DNA of 61,509 nt from Alphaproteobacteria bacterium UBA2903 (GTDB lineage Bacteria; Pseudomonadota; Alphaproteobacteria; CAAGCB01; CAG-977): NCBI GenBank assembly GCA_002349565.1, contig DEDN01000007.1:1-61509 (forward strand), in the 5' to 3' direction. Under the pieces are notes generated by a model. It was not told the origin of the DNA, made no database searches, and saw only the letters and a program-made list of their open reading frames with translations. Each line of letters starts with the position of its first letter. The first letter of the stretch is position 1. The position numbers were made by a program, and so were the translations under genes. Of this stretch, positions 34,266 to 42,948 are shown piece by piece.

Positions 34266-34962
34266 TTTCGTCCTCCACGGTCGTAATCAACAAGACTCGG
34301 TTTCCTTTGTAGAATGTTCCCCACGGCGACGGTCTGGCGCGCGCAAACGACCGAATCAGCGCCGAAGCCACGTCCATAAAGCGTCCGCGGAACATGGCGC
34401 CCGCTTCCAAAACATATTCGCGGTCGGTGTTCCAAATAACGCGCCATCCCGCTTTGTCGCCCCATTCGGTCAGCAATCCGCGCACCGAACTGCCTTCGGT
34501 CGCCAGCCAGTCCTCTACGGGATCTTCGGGATCGTAAACGTCGTCACCCGCGGCGGAAGCGTTCGCATTGCCGCTGCCGCCCGCCGAAGACGCCATGCCC
34601 GCATTCGCGCCGTTTGCCGAATCCGTCAGGTTGCCCGACAGCGTTGAACCCGCGCCGACAGCCATGCCGTTCGATTCATCCGAACTGTCATAGCTGTACA
34701 AGCCGTTCGCCCCTGCCGACGGAGCCGCCGCCGACAAATCTTCGCCGCGGTAGCCGCCTGTGTTTTGCATCATGTCGGACGGAGTGCGCTGTCCGAATTG
34801 CCCGCCCGCGACGGGAGCCGTAAAGTCGGGCGCGGAAGACACCGTTCCCGCGGAAACGCCGGGCCATTCATCGTCTTCGGAAATGAACTGGGTACACGCA
34901 TTCAGCATCAAAACGGCGGAAAAAACGCCGAAAAGGCTGATTTTTGTCAGGGAATGCGCCAT
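34255..34962 (-). CDS. TcpQ/PilL-like lipoprotein, secretin partner
   Basis: A 235-residue lipoprotein with lipobox VLMLNAC (Cys23). Residues ~50-145 are a low-complexity Gly/Ser/Ala linker. The C-terminal ~80 residues (WLATEGSSVRGLLTEWGD then GWRVIWNTDREYVLEAGAMF) fit the TcpQ/PilL C-terminal domain that helps secretins assemble in type IVb pili. It is the first gene of the pilus operon. TTTGGAGAAAATC precedes the ATG; upstream 34963-35049 is AT-rich with only a weak promoter candidate (TTAAAG-16-CATACT). Confidence 0.82.
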   Translation of the reverse strand: MAHSLTKISLFGVFSAVLMLNACTQFISEDDEWPGVSAGTVSSAPDFTAPVAGGQFGQRTPSDMMQNTGGYRGEDLSAAAPSAGANGLYSYDSSDESNGMAVGAGSTLSGNLTDSANGANAGMASSAGGSGNANASAAGDDVYDPEDPVEDWLATEGSSVRGLLTEWGDKAGWRVIWNTDREYVLEAGAMFRGRFMDVASALIRSFARARPSPWGTFYKGNRVLLITTVEDENAD

Positions 34963-35049
34963 AAGATTTTCTCCAAATTTTTACAAAAAGGACAACACAC
35001 TTCTATTGAAGTATGATTAAAGCATTAAATTCTTTAAAAAATCCTTTAT

Positions 35050-35089
35050 AAAAAAGAGTTCGGCGGATTTTCTTGCAATTCCGCCGAAC
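35050..35089 (-). terminator. Terminator of the OmpA-like gene
   Basis: Arms GTTCGGCGGA and TCCGCCGAAC (35080-35089 and 35058-35067 on plus) with an 12-nt loop, followed on the minus strand by TCTTTTTT. It separates the OmpA-like gene from the pilus operon. Confidence 0.88.
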
Positions 35090-35096
35090 GGTTTTC

Positions 35097-37205
35097 CTAC
35101 CATTTCCGATAGTACAATTCTTCTTTCATCCCGTCGACGGAGGTCGTGTATTCGGTAACGCCTTCTTCGGGGACTTCGAATGAACGCAGAACGATGGTGT
35201 GGGGCGATCTGTTCGTTATAAAGGGAACGATTTGATCGTCTTCAACGCCCGCGCCGACCAGCGTGCTGCGGATCAAGGCAAACCGTTTTTCTTGCAGCGG
35301 CAGGTTTTCCGTACTCATGCGCACTTCTATGGCGCGCTGGATGTCTTGTTTGACGCTTGCCCCGAACGCTTTTATCCATTTGACGGATTGCGCCGATATT
35401 TCCGTGCTGCCGGGCTTGAATGTCAGGCGGATTTCCGTCGGCATGATTTTTTTGTTCGCCTCTTTGGTTACCGCTTCTTTTGCGGATGTCAAAGAGGAAG
35501 CCGCTTCGCGGATGGCGACCGCAGGGGCTTTTTGGGGTTTGCCGGCTGTCGCCTCTTTCTTTTCCGACGGCGTTTCGGCAGACGCGCCGATGGTGGGCAG
35601 AGCCTCGTCGTCGGAAGCGTTGAAAATGGAAAACAATTTGTTGACCAGCGACGGATCCGCTTTCTTTTGAGCGTCCGCCGCAGGGACAGCGTCCTCTTTT
35701 GCCGCAGAAACGGCGGGAACAATCGGCGCTATGGCGGGAACGGAAGCGGATGCTGCCGCAGCGGGAGCGGATGCAGCCGCAATCGGCGCGGCGGTCGGAA
35801 TCGAACCGTCGGGCGCGCCCAAAGGCAGCAAAACGGGGTTGGCGATGGCTTCGGGCTTTTCCTCTTTGCCGACGGCGCGGACTTCGGCGGACGAAATTTC
35901 CGTCGGCTCGGCGGGCTTGTCGGCGGGGGCTGCCGTTTCTTCCGCGGCAATGCGGAAAGCTTTGGCGGTTTGGGCGGGGCGGCTGTCGCTGACGGTCCAC
36001 ACCGACGGGGTGTCGGACTGTGACAGGCTTGTCCAAACGGCGGCTTGCTTTCTGTCAAGCCAGTTCAAAGATTTGTCCGATTCGGCGGTGGCGATTTCTT
36101 TGGCGCGCCCGTTTTTGTAAATTACTTTCGCCGTTTGAGCGGGAATCGCTTTTTCGGCGGGGGCGGAATCGGCTTTGGACGGTGTTTCAACAGGGGCGGC
36201 GTGTTTGACGGCAAGAGCGTTCGCGGGCTTTCCGTTGGCTTTCGCGATTTTCCAAGGACTCTGCGGCGCCGAAGACTGTTTTGCGATTTGTTCTTTGCTC
36301 AAAAACGGTGATTGTTTGGGAACGGAGGGCTGTTGCGCAGCCTGCTCTTTCGTCAGGAAAGGCGAAGAAGAGGGCTGTGCGGGACGGTCGTCTTTTGCGG
36401 GGGCGGGCGCTGTCTTTTGGGGGGCGGCGTCCGTTTCGGCAATCTCCAGCGCGGCGGTTTGCTTCGGCTGGTTCAAGAACGCCGCATTCGCTGCTTCCCT
36501 TTCCACTTCACGGCGCAGCGCCGCAATGTCCAGCCAGCGTTCACCCGATTCGCTTTTACGGGGCTTGGAAATGGTCGGCGCGGGGGACGCTTTTGCTTGC
36601 GCGACGATTGCGGGGGCGGGTTTGGATTCTTCCGCCGCGGCGATTACAGGCTCGCTTTTTTCGGGCAAAACGACTTCGGCTGTGCTTTCATCGGCAAGCA
36701 GATCTTCGGATTCCAAAACGGCTTTATCCAGCGAAGCCAAAATATTCCGTCCCGTCAGCAGCAAATCGTCTACGGGAATCGGCGTCGAATCCGCATCGGG
36801 AATGCCGCTGTCGTCCTCGATTTCGGGGGCGGGAGCGGGCAAAACAGGCGCGGGGCGTTTGTAAACGGGCAGCGGCGACGGCGGCGCAAGGGGTTTGGTT
36901 TGTGCCGCGGCAATCGGTTTTTCCGTTCGTTTGGAATCAAAAAAAACAGACGGCGCGCCGACGTCGGACTCATTAAATATTATATAGGCGTTTTTTTTTG
37001 CAATGTTTTCGGCAGGGGGAACATCGACGTATGCTTGGATGAAATCGTCGCGGGAAACGGCGCTGCGGTGGTTTTTCAAGACATAAAAGGAAAATTTGCA
37101 CAATCCCGCGACCAACAGGAAACAGGCGAACACGAAAACTGCCGTTCCCGCCGTCAGCGGCAGTTTCTTTTGAGTTGCGGGTGATTTATCCAAAGCTTCT
37201 GTCAT
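35097..37205 (-). CDS. Inner-membrane-anchored Pro/Ala-rich protein with OmpA-like C-terminus
   Basis: A 702-residue protein. A short cytoplasmic N-terminus and one membrane segment (TAVFVFACFLLVAGLCKFSF) are followed by ~500 residues rich in Ala, Pro, Lys and Glu and then a C-terminal ~100-residue domain. IRLTFKPGSTEISAQSVKWI followed by LQEKRFALIRSTLVGAGVED resembles the OmpA/MotB peptidoglycan-binding fold. Short near-repeats SPFLTKEQAAQQ and SPFLSKEQIAKQ sit in the linker. ATG 37205 is chosen over an upstream TTG; no strong ribosome-binding site is seen. It lies between the pilus and VirB operons and could tie the machine to the cell wall. That role is inference. Confidence 0.72.
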   Translation of the reverse strand: MTEALDKSPATQKKLPLTAGTAVFVFACFLLVAGLCKFSFYVLKNHRSAVSRDDFIQAYVDVPPAENIAKKNAYIIFNESDVGAPSVFFDSKRTEKPIAAAQTKPLAPPSPLPVYKRPAPVLPAPAPEIEDDSGIPDADSTPIPVDDLLLTGRNILASLDKAVLESEDLLADESTAEVVLPEKSEPVIAAAEESKPAPAIVAQAKASPAPTISKPRKSESGERWLDIAALRREVEREAANAAFLNQPKQTAALEIAETDAAPQKTAPAPAKDDRPAQPSSSPFLTKEQAAQQPSVPKQSPFLSKEQIAKQSSAPQSPWKIAKANGKPANALAVKHAAPVETPSKADSAPAEKAIPAQTAKVIYKNGRAKEIATAESDKSLNWLDRKQAAVWTSLSQSDTPSVWTVSDSRPAQTAKAFRIAAEETAAPADKPAEPTEISSAEVRAVGKEEKPEAIANPVLLPLGAPDGSIPTAAPIAAASAPAAAASASVPAIAPIVPAVSAAKEDAVPAADAQKKADPSLVNKLFSIFNASDDEALPTIGASAETPSEKKEATAGKPQKAPAVAIREAASSLTSAKEAVTKEANKKIMPTEIRLTFKPGSTEISAQSVKWIKAFGASVKQDIQRAIEVRMSTENLPLQEKRFALIRSTLVGAGVEDDQIVPFITNRSPHTIVLRSFEVPEEGVTEYTTSVDGMKEELYYRKW

Positions 37206-37420
37206 TGTTTTTCTGTCTGTTGTCAAAGATATTTTGCTCAAGTGTAGGCGCAAAGTCCTTAACTATCGGTAAAAATCCATGATGATTACTCTATAAAGTC
37301 CGTTTTGAAGAGAAAAAGAAAAATGTCAGAAATGTTAAACTTTTTTTGCGGCGGTGTCTTAATCTAAAAAAATGTTTGTTGTCAATGTGTTATGGCGTAT
37401 TTTGGTATCGATTTTTTAAG

Positions 37421-37449
37421 TGGACATTCGGAACGGTTTTTCTTATTCT
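37421..37449 (+). promoter_or_regulatory. Promoter of the virB2-virB3-virB4 operon
   Basis: TGGACA (37421-37426), a 17-nt spacer and TATTCT (37444-37449) lie 40 nt before the virB2 ATG. The rest of the 37206-37489 gap is AT-rich and shows nothing else that I can name. Confidence 0.65.
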
Positions 37450-37489
37450 GAAAGTATAAGGATTTAAGCTTAAACAAAGGAGAATCATC

Positions 37490-37786
37490 ATGAAACTTTT
37501 ATTCTTGGCTCTGGCCGCCCTGTTGGCCACCTCCACGGACAGCTCCGCCGCCGTGTTTGACTCGGTGAAATCCAAAGGTGAAGACCTGTTCAAAAACGTC
37601 AAGACGATTGTTTTCGTTGTCGGCGGCTTCGGCTTGGTCGGCTTGGCTTGCGGCGCGATTTTCGGTACCGTTAAATGGAAATGGTTTGCGTCGTTGGCTA
37701 TCGGTCTGGCGATCTTGGCGGTTGCCGGCGCTATCGTTGACTATGTTACGGAAGCTGGCGCTCCGGGCTTCGGCGATACGCTGTAA
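37490..37786 (+). CDS. virB2: VirB2/TrbC-like major pilin
   Basis: A 98-residue precursor. The signal peptide MKLLFLALAALLATSTDSSAA is followed by a short helix and two hydrophobic segments (IVFVVGGFGLVGLACGAIFG and WFASLAIGLAILAVAGAIVD), the topology of VirB2-type conjugative pilins. AAAGGAGAATC precedes the ATG. It is directly followed by a strong terminator and then virB3, so pilin should be made in excess over the rest. Identity rests on size, topology and the neighbouring virB3-virB4. Confidence 0.83.
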   Translation: MKLLFLALAALLATSTDSSAAVFDSVKSKGEDLFKNVKTIVFVVGGFGLVGLACGAIFGTVKWKWFASLAIGLAILAVAGAIVDYVTEAGAPGFGDTL

Positions 37787-37806
37787 TAGCTATCAAAAAA
37801 CAAAAG

Positions 37807-37840
37807 ATTGCCGCAGATTCGTCTGCGGCAATTTTTTTTA
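37807..37840 (+). terminator. UUCG-loop terminator between virB2 and virB3
   Basis: Arms ATTGCCGCAGA (37807-37817) and TCTGCGGCAAT (37822-37832) with a TTCG tetraloop and a run of T. Read-through would supply virB3 onward. Confidence 0.9.
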
Positions 37841-37937
37841 TCGAAAACCTTTATTTATAAAAAAGTTGCTCGTATAATCAAAGAAAGGTTTTGTTTATTT
37901 TTTTTCGTTAAACTGGTCGCCGAAAGGATTTATCGCG

Positions 37938-38228
37938 ATGAGAGAGCCGGTGTTGAAGGCAATCGCCATGCCGCCCCGTTTGTTCTGGGCGCCGTTTTTG
38001 CCCGCCGCGGCGAATTTGGCGGTGCAGTTTCCGATTATGTTCATCGGGCTGGGCGTGTTCGGAATGAACCCGTTGATTTTCATTTTTCCGATCATAATCG
38101 CCCATTTGTTTTTGGCGATTTACGGCGCGAAAGAACCGCATTTGTCCGCAATGATGAAATCGCGCGGACGTTTCAGCGGCGGATCCGTCAATATCTACAA
38201 GTGTAAAGGAACGAAACTTGCTCCCTGA
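37938..38228 (+). CDS. virB3: VirB3-like type IV secretion protein
   Basis: A 96-residue inner-membrane protein with two close hydrophobic segments (LFWAPFLPAAANLAVQFPIM and NPLIFIFPIIIAHLFLAI), then a basic tail. MREPVLKAIAMPPRLFWAP resembles the VirB3 start. VirB3 acts with VirB4 in pilus subunit handling. AAAGGA lies 12 nt before the ATG. The end overlaps virB4 by 11 nt, a common virB3-virB4 arrangement. Confidence 0.82.
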   Translation: MREPVLKAIAMPPRLFWAPFLPAAANLAVQFPIMFIGLGVFGMNPLIFIFPIIIAHLFLAIYGAKEPHLSAMMKSRGRFSGGSVNIYKCKGTKLAP

Positions 38229-40641
38229 CAGTATTTTTTCCGTATTTATTCAAAGCTTGGGAACAGGCGAGGTTCTGGTCAGCCTGCTGGGAATCGTCGC
38301 GGCGGCGGCTTTTGCGGGGCTGCTGGCGACAAAGCTGGGCGAGATTATTTTGCCGCGTCCGAAAGAAACGCAGGTCGCGGATTTTCTGCCTTTTGAACGC
38401 TTGAAGGAAGACGGAACGACAATCGAATGCCATGACGGGACGCTGCTGCGTGTTTTCGCCATCAAAGGGATGGATTTGGCTTTGGTTCAGCCCGAAATGC
38501 GCGCCGCGATGCTGGATGCGCGCAAAAGCTTTGTCGATTCTTTGGGGGATTTGAACGTTGTCGCCCGCTTGATTACGATTCGCGAACTGGTTCCGCTGGG
38601 CGATGAAGTCCGTCACGAAAACAAGCTGCTGGCAATGATTGCGGACCAATGGGATCGCAATTTGAACCGCGTTTTCAGGAACAAACACTATATTATTCTG
38701 TCCGTCAGCGAACGCAAAAACCATTTGCGCGACTTGAATCAGGCGGCGCAGGCGTTGACTGCCGTTTTGGACGCGTATGAACCGACCGCGCTGTTCGAAA
38801 CCAAAGAAAGCGACTTGGAACAAAGTCCCTTTACCTTTTTTGCGCGCTTGTGTTCGCCGATTTCGACCCCCCGCCCGCGAATCGGGAATTTGGAGGGGGC
38901 GGAACTGAAGTCCATGCTGACGGCGGACTACATCCACTTCACGGGGGATGAGGGAGTGATTCGCTTTTTCACGGGGGAAAGCGAACTGCTGTGCATTGTT
39001 ATGGGGCTGCGCGCTCCGGGGGACTATATGGACGAACAAATGCTGTCGGATTTGCTGTCCATTGATGTCGAATTGACGCTTTTGCACAATATTATGCCGA
39101 TTCCCAAGGTCAAGGCGATGGCTGTTTTGATGCAGCAGCAGCGTATGGCGCGTGTGACCAGTTTTTCGGGATCGACCATCGACCAATACGAAGAAGCCAT
39201 CCAGACATTGGATTCGACGGACAGCGAAACGCAAACGCTGTGCCATTATGCGATGACCATGTTCGTGTTCGGAACATCCAAGGAAGAGCTGGAATTCGGA
39301 CAGATGGAAATCGAAAGAATCTGCCGTTTGTACGGTGTGACTCCCGTTCGCGAAGGCTGGGTCGCGCAGGCGTCGTTCTTTGCGCAGTTTCCGACGTATG
39401 ACATTTATCCGCGCACTTATTCGTTCATGTCGCGCGCGGTGGCGACGGCGATGAACCTTGAAAAAGCGACGGAGGGCAACGAAAACAGCGACTGGGGTAA
39501 AGGACCCATTACGATTTTCCGCACAGTCAGCGGCACGGCGTACAGGTGGCAATTCCATGTGACGGCGGCGGCGAACGCGGTGGCGCACTGTATTTTGCTG
39601 GGTTCCACCGGTCAAGGTAAAACGACTTTGCTGGCGTTTTTGGCGGGACAAGCCATGCGGCACAGCGATCTGCGCGTTTACTTTTTCGACCGTCACCGCG
39701 GTGTCGAAGTTTTCTGCCGCGCGATTCAAGGGGCTTACGTCAACTTTGACGGCGACAAAGACTCGACGTCCATGAATCCGTTTTCCTGCAAGGATGTTCC
39801 CGAAAACCGCGCGTTTTTGCGCCGCTGGCTGAAAGCGATCACCATGGTTGACGACGCCGTTTCCGAAAAAGAGATTGCGCGTGCCGTAACGACCGCTTTC
39901 GACTATCTGCGCCCCGAGGAACGTACTTTGAAAAACCTGCACAAAAGCTGTTTTTCGCCGACGGGGGCGATGCGCCGCGAACTGTTCCGCTGGGTCAACG
40001 ATCAGCAATACGGGCTGATTTTCAATTCGCCGAACGATACGCTGGATTTGACGGCGCATTTTATCGCGTTCGACTTTACCCATATTTTCGAAGACGAAGT
40101 GCTGGCTCCCGCGGTCATCAGCTACATTATGCAGCGTATTCACAGCGTTTCGGGTCAGACGGGCGATCCCAGCCTGATTATGATCGACGAAACCGCGCCT
40201 ATGCTGAAACACCCGATGTTCCGCGACCAATTCGTTATCGGTTTGCAGGAAGGACGTAAAAAACGTCAAGCGTATTTGTGCGCGTTCCAACAGCCGAACA
40301 TCGTCGATTCGCTGGGCATGGGCGAAGTGATTCGCGGTCAGTGTCAGACGGTTATTTTCTTCCGCAACCCGCAAGGAATGGAGGAAGACTACGAAAACTG
40401 GCGTCTGACGCCGCATGAACGCGACTTTGTGTTCGGGCGCGCGTTCAAAGAGCTGAAGTACGCCATTTTGGTTTCGCGTCCCGCCGTTGGCGAATCCGTG
40501 ATTTTGGACGTGAATTTGGGCGGCTTGGGACCGTTTTTGAAATTGTATTCGTCGGGGCGCAAGCATGTGCTGCTTGCCGAACAGCTGATGAAAGAATACG
40601 GTCCCGAAGCTTTCGTCGAAAAATATCTGGAAGTGGCGTGA
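38218..40641 (+). CDS. virB4: VirB4-like type IV secretion ATPase
   Basis: The 807-residue ATPase that extracts pilin and energises a type IV secretion system. An N-terminal membrane segment (LVSLLGIVAAAAFAGLLATK) precedes the VirB4 N-terminal domain. Walker A is GSTGQGKT (residues 462-469), Walker B is SLIMIDETA, and the C-terminal motif RKKRQAYLCAFQQPN is typical of TraC/VirB4. The start is TTG 38218 with AAAGGA 8 nt upstream; no ATG fits. A long open frame on the opposite strand is a shadow. Confidence 0.93.
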   Translation: MLPDSIFSVFIQSLGTGEVLVSLLGIVAAAAFAGLLATKLGEIILPRPKETQVADFLPFERLKEDGTTIECHDGTLLRVFAIKGMDLALVQPEMRAAMLDARKSFVDSLGDLNVVARLITIRELVPLGDEVRHENKLLAMIADQWDRNLNRVFRNKHYIILSVSERKNHLRDLNQAAQALTAVLDAYEPTALFETKESDLEQSPFTFFARLCSPISTPRPRIGNLEGAELKSMLTADYIHFTGDEGVIRFFTGESELLCIVMGLRAPGDYMDEQMLSDLLSIDVELTLLHNIMPIPKVKAMAVLMQQQRMARVTSFSGSTIDQYEEAIQTLDSTDSETQTLCHYAMTMFVFGTSKEELEFGQMEIERICRLYGVTPVREGWVAQASFFAQFPTYDIYPRTYSFMSRAVATAMNLEKATEGNENSDWGKGPITIFRTVSGTAYRWQFHVTAAANAVAHCILLGSTGQGKTTLLAFLAGQAMRHSDLRVYFFDRHRGVEVFCRAIQGAYVNFDGDKDSTSMNPFSCKDVPENRAFLRRWLKAITMVDDAVSEKEIARAVTTAFDYLRPEERTLKNLHKSCFSPTGAMRRELFRWVNDQQYGLIFNSPNDTLDLTAHFIAFDFTHIFEDEVLAPAVISYIMQRIHSVSGQTGDPSLIMIDETAPMLKHPMFRDQFVIGLQEGRKKRQAYLCAFQQPNIVDSLGMGEVIRGQCQTVIFFRNPQGMEEDYENWRLTPHERDFVFGRAFKELKYAILVSRPAVGESVILDVNLGGLGPFLKLYSSGRKHVLLAEQLMKEYGPEAFVEKYLEVA

Positions 40642-40719
40642 TTTTTTTCAAATAAGGCAAAGCAGACACAATTCGGATGTTTTGTCTTATTTTTGTCATA
40701 ATTGCCACAACAAAAACCA

Positions 40720-40748
40720 TTGTTTTGCCACAATTTTATGGTTAAACT
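40720..40748 (+). promoter_or_regulatory. Possible promoter for the exported-protein genes after virB4
   Basis: TTGTTT (40720-40725), a 17-nt spacer and TAAACT (40743-40748). It lies in the 149-nt gap between virB4 and the next gene, which otherwise holds no clear element. The match is moderate. Confidence 0.4.
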
Positions 40749-40790
40749 AAGAGTATAGAAGAAGAATTTCCTTTTTGACAGGAGGCTTTC

Positions 40791-41450
40791 ATGAAGCGTT
40801 TATCAAAATCCATCGCGGCGGTTGCGGTTTCGGTCCTGATGTCTGCCGAATCGGCGCATGCCATTCCCGTCCCGACAATCGGTTCGGAATTGGGGACACA
40901 AATGCAGCAGCTGCAGCAATACCTCAAATCAATCAAAGATTTGAAAGCGCAAATCGAAAACGGTGTTCAGCAAGCCAAGTCCATGGGCGACAATTTGAGC
41001 ATGGACGGGTTGAAAAACGTAGGAAAAGGGTTGAAAGCGACGGGCGTTTCCGCAATGAAGATTCATGCTTCCGTTAAAAAAATCGGCTTTTCCGAAGACA
41101 CGTTGCAGGATCCCGAAAAGAACCGCGACGTTATCGAAAAATGGCATGAAAAATCCATCAGCGGCAACTTTTCCCAGCAGGAACGCAACAATTGCCTGAC
41201 GGCGCGCCGCAGAATGACCGAAGAATTGTCTACGGCGGGGCTGTCGAATTCTTTGGCTGCCCAGCAGAAACTGGTTTCGGGCGAATCCATGAAAAACGCG
41301 CAGCAAGCCGTCAATTCCGTCAACGACCAGATGCAGCTGCTGGGCGGAAACACCGCCATGCTGAAACTGATGTATGCTCAGATGACGACGACGACGGCTT
41401 TGGATGCCAACCGCATGGCTTCCACGGCGGTAGCCGGTCTGTGCGACTGA
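40791..41450 (+). CDS. Exported VirB5/TrbJ-like helical protein
   Basis: A 219-residue protein. The signal peptide MKRLSKSIAAVAVSVLMSAE ends near SAHA. The mature start IPVPTIGSELGTQMQQLQQY followed by LKDLKAQIENGVQQAKS resembles VirB5/TrbJ minor pilins, which begin with a short segment and a Gln-rich coiled coil. Two Cys (in RNNCLTARR and the terminal LCD) could form a disulphide. It is the first of five exported genes after virB4. The family assignment is moderate. Confidence 0.65.
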   Translation: MKRLSKSIAAVAVSVLMSAESAHAIPVPTIGSELGTQMQQLQQYLKSIKDLKAQIENGVQQAKSMGDNLSMDGLKNVGKGLKATGVSAMKIHASVKKIGFSEDTLQDPEKNRDVIEKWHEKSISGNFSQQERNNCLTARRRMTEELSTAGLSNSLAAQQKLVSGESMKNAQQAVNSVNDQMQLLGGNTAMLKLMYAQMTTTTALDANRMASTAVAGLCD

Positions 41451-41484
41451 CGCGCGTCAACGTAAACAAAGAAGGAGAAAACGC

Positions 41485-42156
41485 ATGATTAAAAAATACA
41501 CCCTTCTTGCTTCGGTTGCCGCTGTGTTAGGTACGGCAATGCCGGCGTCGGCGCAGACGACAACGGACGCCGCGATGAAAATTCAGGCTTTGCTGGATCA
41601 GTTTTCGGGCATTCGCGCCGAACTGAAACAGGCGCAGTCCAGTATCAACGTTGAAACGATGCTGGGCAATCTGCAGGGCAATTACAAAGATGTTTTGAAA
41701 AACGCCGCGGGAACGATTATGGATCCCAACAAAAAGGCGACCGCCGAAGAGGTTTCCGCTTTGGTCGTGCCGGGCGGCATCAAATCCAAGCTGGATGACA
41801 CCGAAGCGTCCGCCAAGTGGCTGCGTGAAAACATGCATCCGAAAAAAGACGCGACCGAAGAGGAAAAAGGCGAAATCCGCAGAAAAGCCGACCAGTTCCA
41901 GTATATCACCGATATGATGAGCTACGGCAAAGCGGCGGCGATTCGCAAAAAACTGGATAAATCGCTCAAAAGCGTTGAAAAATTGCGGCAGGAAGCCGAA
42001 AACACCACCGCAGAAACGGATTTGCAGAACCAAAACAACAAGCTGCTTCTGCTGAAAAAAGAACAGCTGGAAATCACGCAAATGCTCAAAGCGATCGATC
42101 AACAAATGATTGCCATCAAGCGGACGAATTCCTCCGAACTGGTCAATCAGGAATAA
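41485..42156 (+). CDS. Exported coiled-coil protein of the VirB cluster, unknown
   Basis: A 223-residue protein with signal peptide MIKKYTLLASVAAVLGTAMP ending ASA. The mature part is almost all helix, with heptad-rich stretches such as LKSVEKLRQEAENTTAETDL and LLLLKKEQLEITQMLKAIDQ. It has no Cys, membrane segment or known motif. AAGGAG precedes the ATG. It shares Gln/Lys-rich helical character with its neighbours and may be a VirB5-like adhesin or pilus-tip component, which is inference. Confidence 0.7.
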   Translation: MIKKYTLLASVAAVLGTAMPASAQTTTDAAMKIQALLDQFSGIRAELKQAQSSINVETMLGNLQGNYKDVLKNAAGTIMDPNKKATAEEVSALVVPGGIKSKLDDTEASAKWLRENMHPKKDATEEEKGEIRRKADQFQYITDMMSYGKAAAIRKKLDKSLKSVEKLRQEAENTTAETDLQNQNNKLLLLKKEQLEITQMLKAIDQQMIAIKRTNSSELVNQE

Positions 42157-42168
42157 AGGAGCGGAACA

Positions 42169-42948
42169 ATGTTAAAAAGAAAACTGATTTTAACGGGATT
42201 GTTGACGACCGCTCTGATGACGCCGGCGGCGGCGCAGGCGGGCTGGCCGACATACGACGTGGCAAAGCTGGCGTCTTTGATTTCCAATCTGGCGGCGCGT
42301 TATCAGCCTATTGCGGGTCTGGTTCAGCGTACGGAACAGCTGGCGGAAATGAAAAAACAGATTGAAGCCGCGGGCAAAGCCGCCATGTCGGGCGACGTCA
42401 AATCCATGGGAAAAGTCGCAGGCAAGGCTTTGAAAAGCGATTCTTTTTCATCCATTCCGCCTTTGCCGCACGAGGAAAAAGCCAAAAACGGCGGATCGGC
42501 GCAGGAAGTGACCGATGTTTTGTGGGATACCTACTTCTTTAAACAGAACGAAAATCCCAGTCAGGCTCAAATGAACGAAAAAAGAAAAGCGCGTGAGCTG
42601 ATGCGGGCGAAAGTCGAACTGGTGTACAAAGCCAAGTCGCTGTATTACACCAACAAAGCCAAATCCGCAGGCGAAGAACGCGTCAAAAAAATCGAAAACG
42701 CGATGGAAAAGGCGGGAACGCTGCAAGACGCGGTCAACGCCAACACGGTCGCCGTGATGTCGCTGAACTTCGAACGGCTGGATCAGGTTTCGATGATGGT
42801 TTCCCAGCTGCAGCGCGAAGGCGTGCGCCAGCTGTACAAAGCGCCGTTTACGCGGATGACGAAACCCGAACCGCCGGAATTCGGTGCCGAAGCCGAAAAG
42901 GAAATGGGTTCACTCAAAGTAAAGGACGAAGCCGATGTTGATTTGTAA
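42169..42948 (+). CDS. Exported helical protein of the VirB cluster (VirB5-like)
   Basis: A 259-residue protein with signal peptide MLKRKLILTGLLTTALMTPA to AAAQA. The mature start GWPTYDVAKLASLISNLAAR and RTEQLAEMKKQIEAAGKA resemble TrbJ/VirB5 periplasmic proteins. The middle and C-terminus are helical, rich in Lys, Glu and Met. No Cys is present. It follows the previous gene after 12 nt, with AAAGGAGCGG before the ATG, and overlaps the next by 14 nt. Confidence 0.65.
   Translation: MLKRKLILTGLLTTALMTPAAAQAGWPTYDVAKLASLISNLAARYQPIAGLVQRTEQLAEMKKQIEAAGKAAMSGDVKSMGKVAGKALKSDSFSSIPPLPHEEKAKNGGSAQEVTDVLWDTYFFKQNENPSQAQMNEKRKARELMRAKVELVYKAKSLYYTNKAKSAGEERVKKIENAMEKAGTLQDAVNANTVAVMSLNFERLDQVSMMVSQLQREGVRQLYKAPFTRMTKPEPPEFGAEAEKEMGSLKVKDEADVDL

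Noticed and set aside
38188..40566. 792-codon open frame antisense to virB4
   Set aside because: It mirrors virB4 codon structure; virB4 has the Walker motifs and operon context. The antisense product is low-complexity and rich in Arg, His and Gln.
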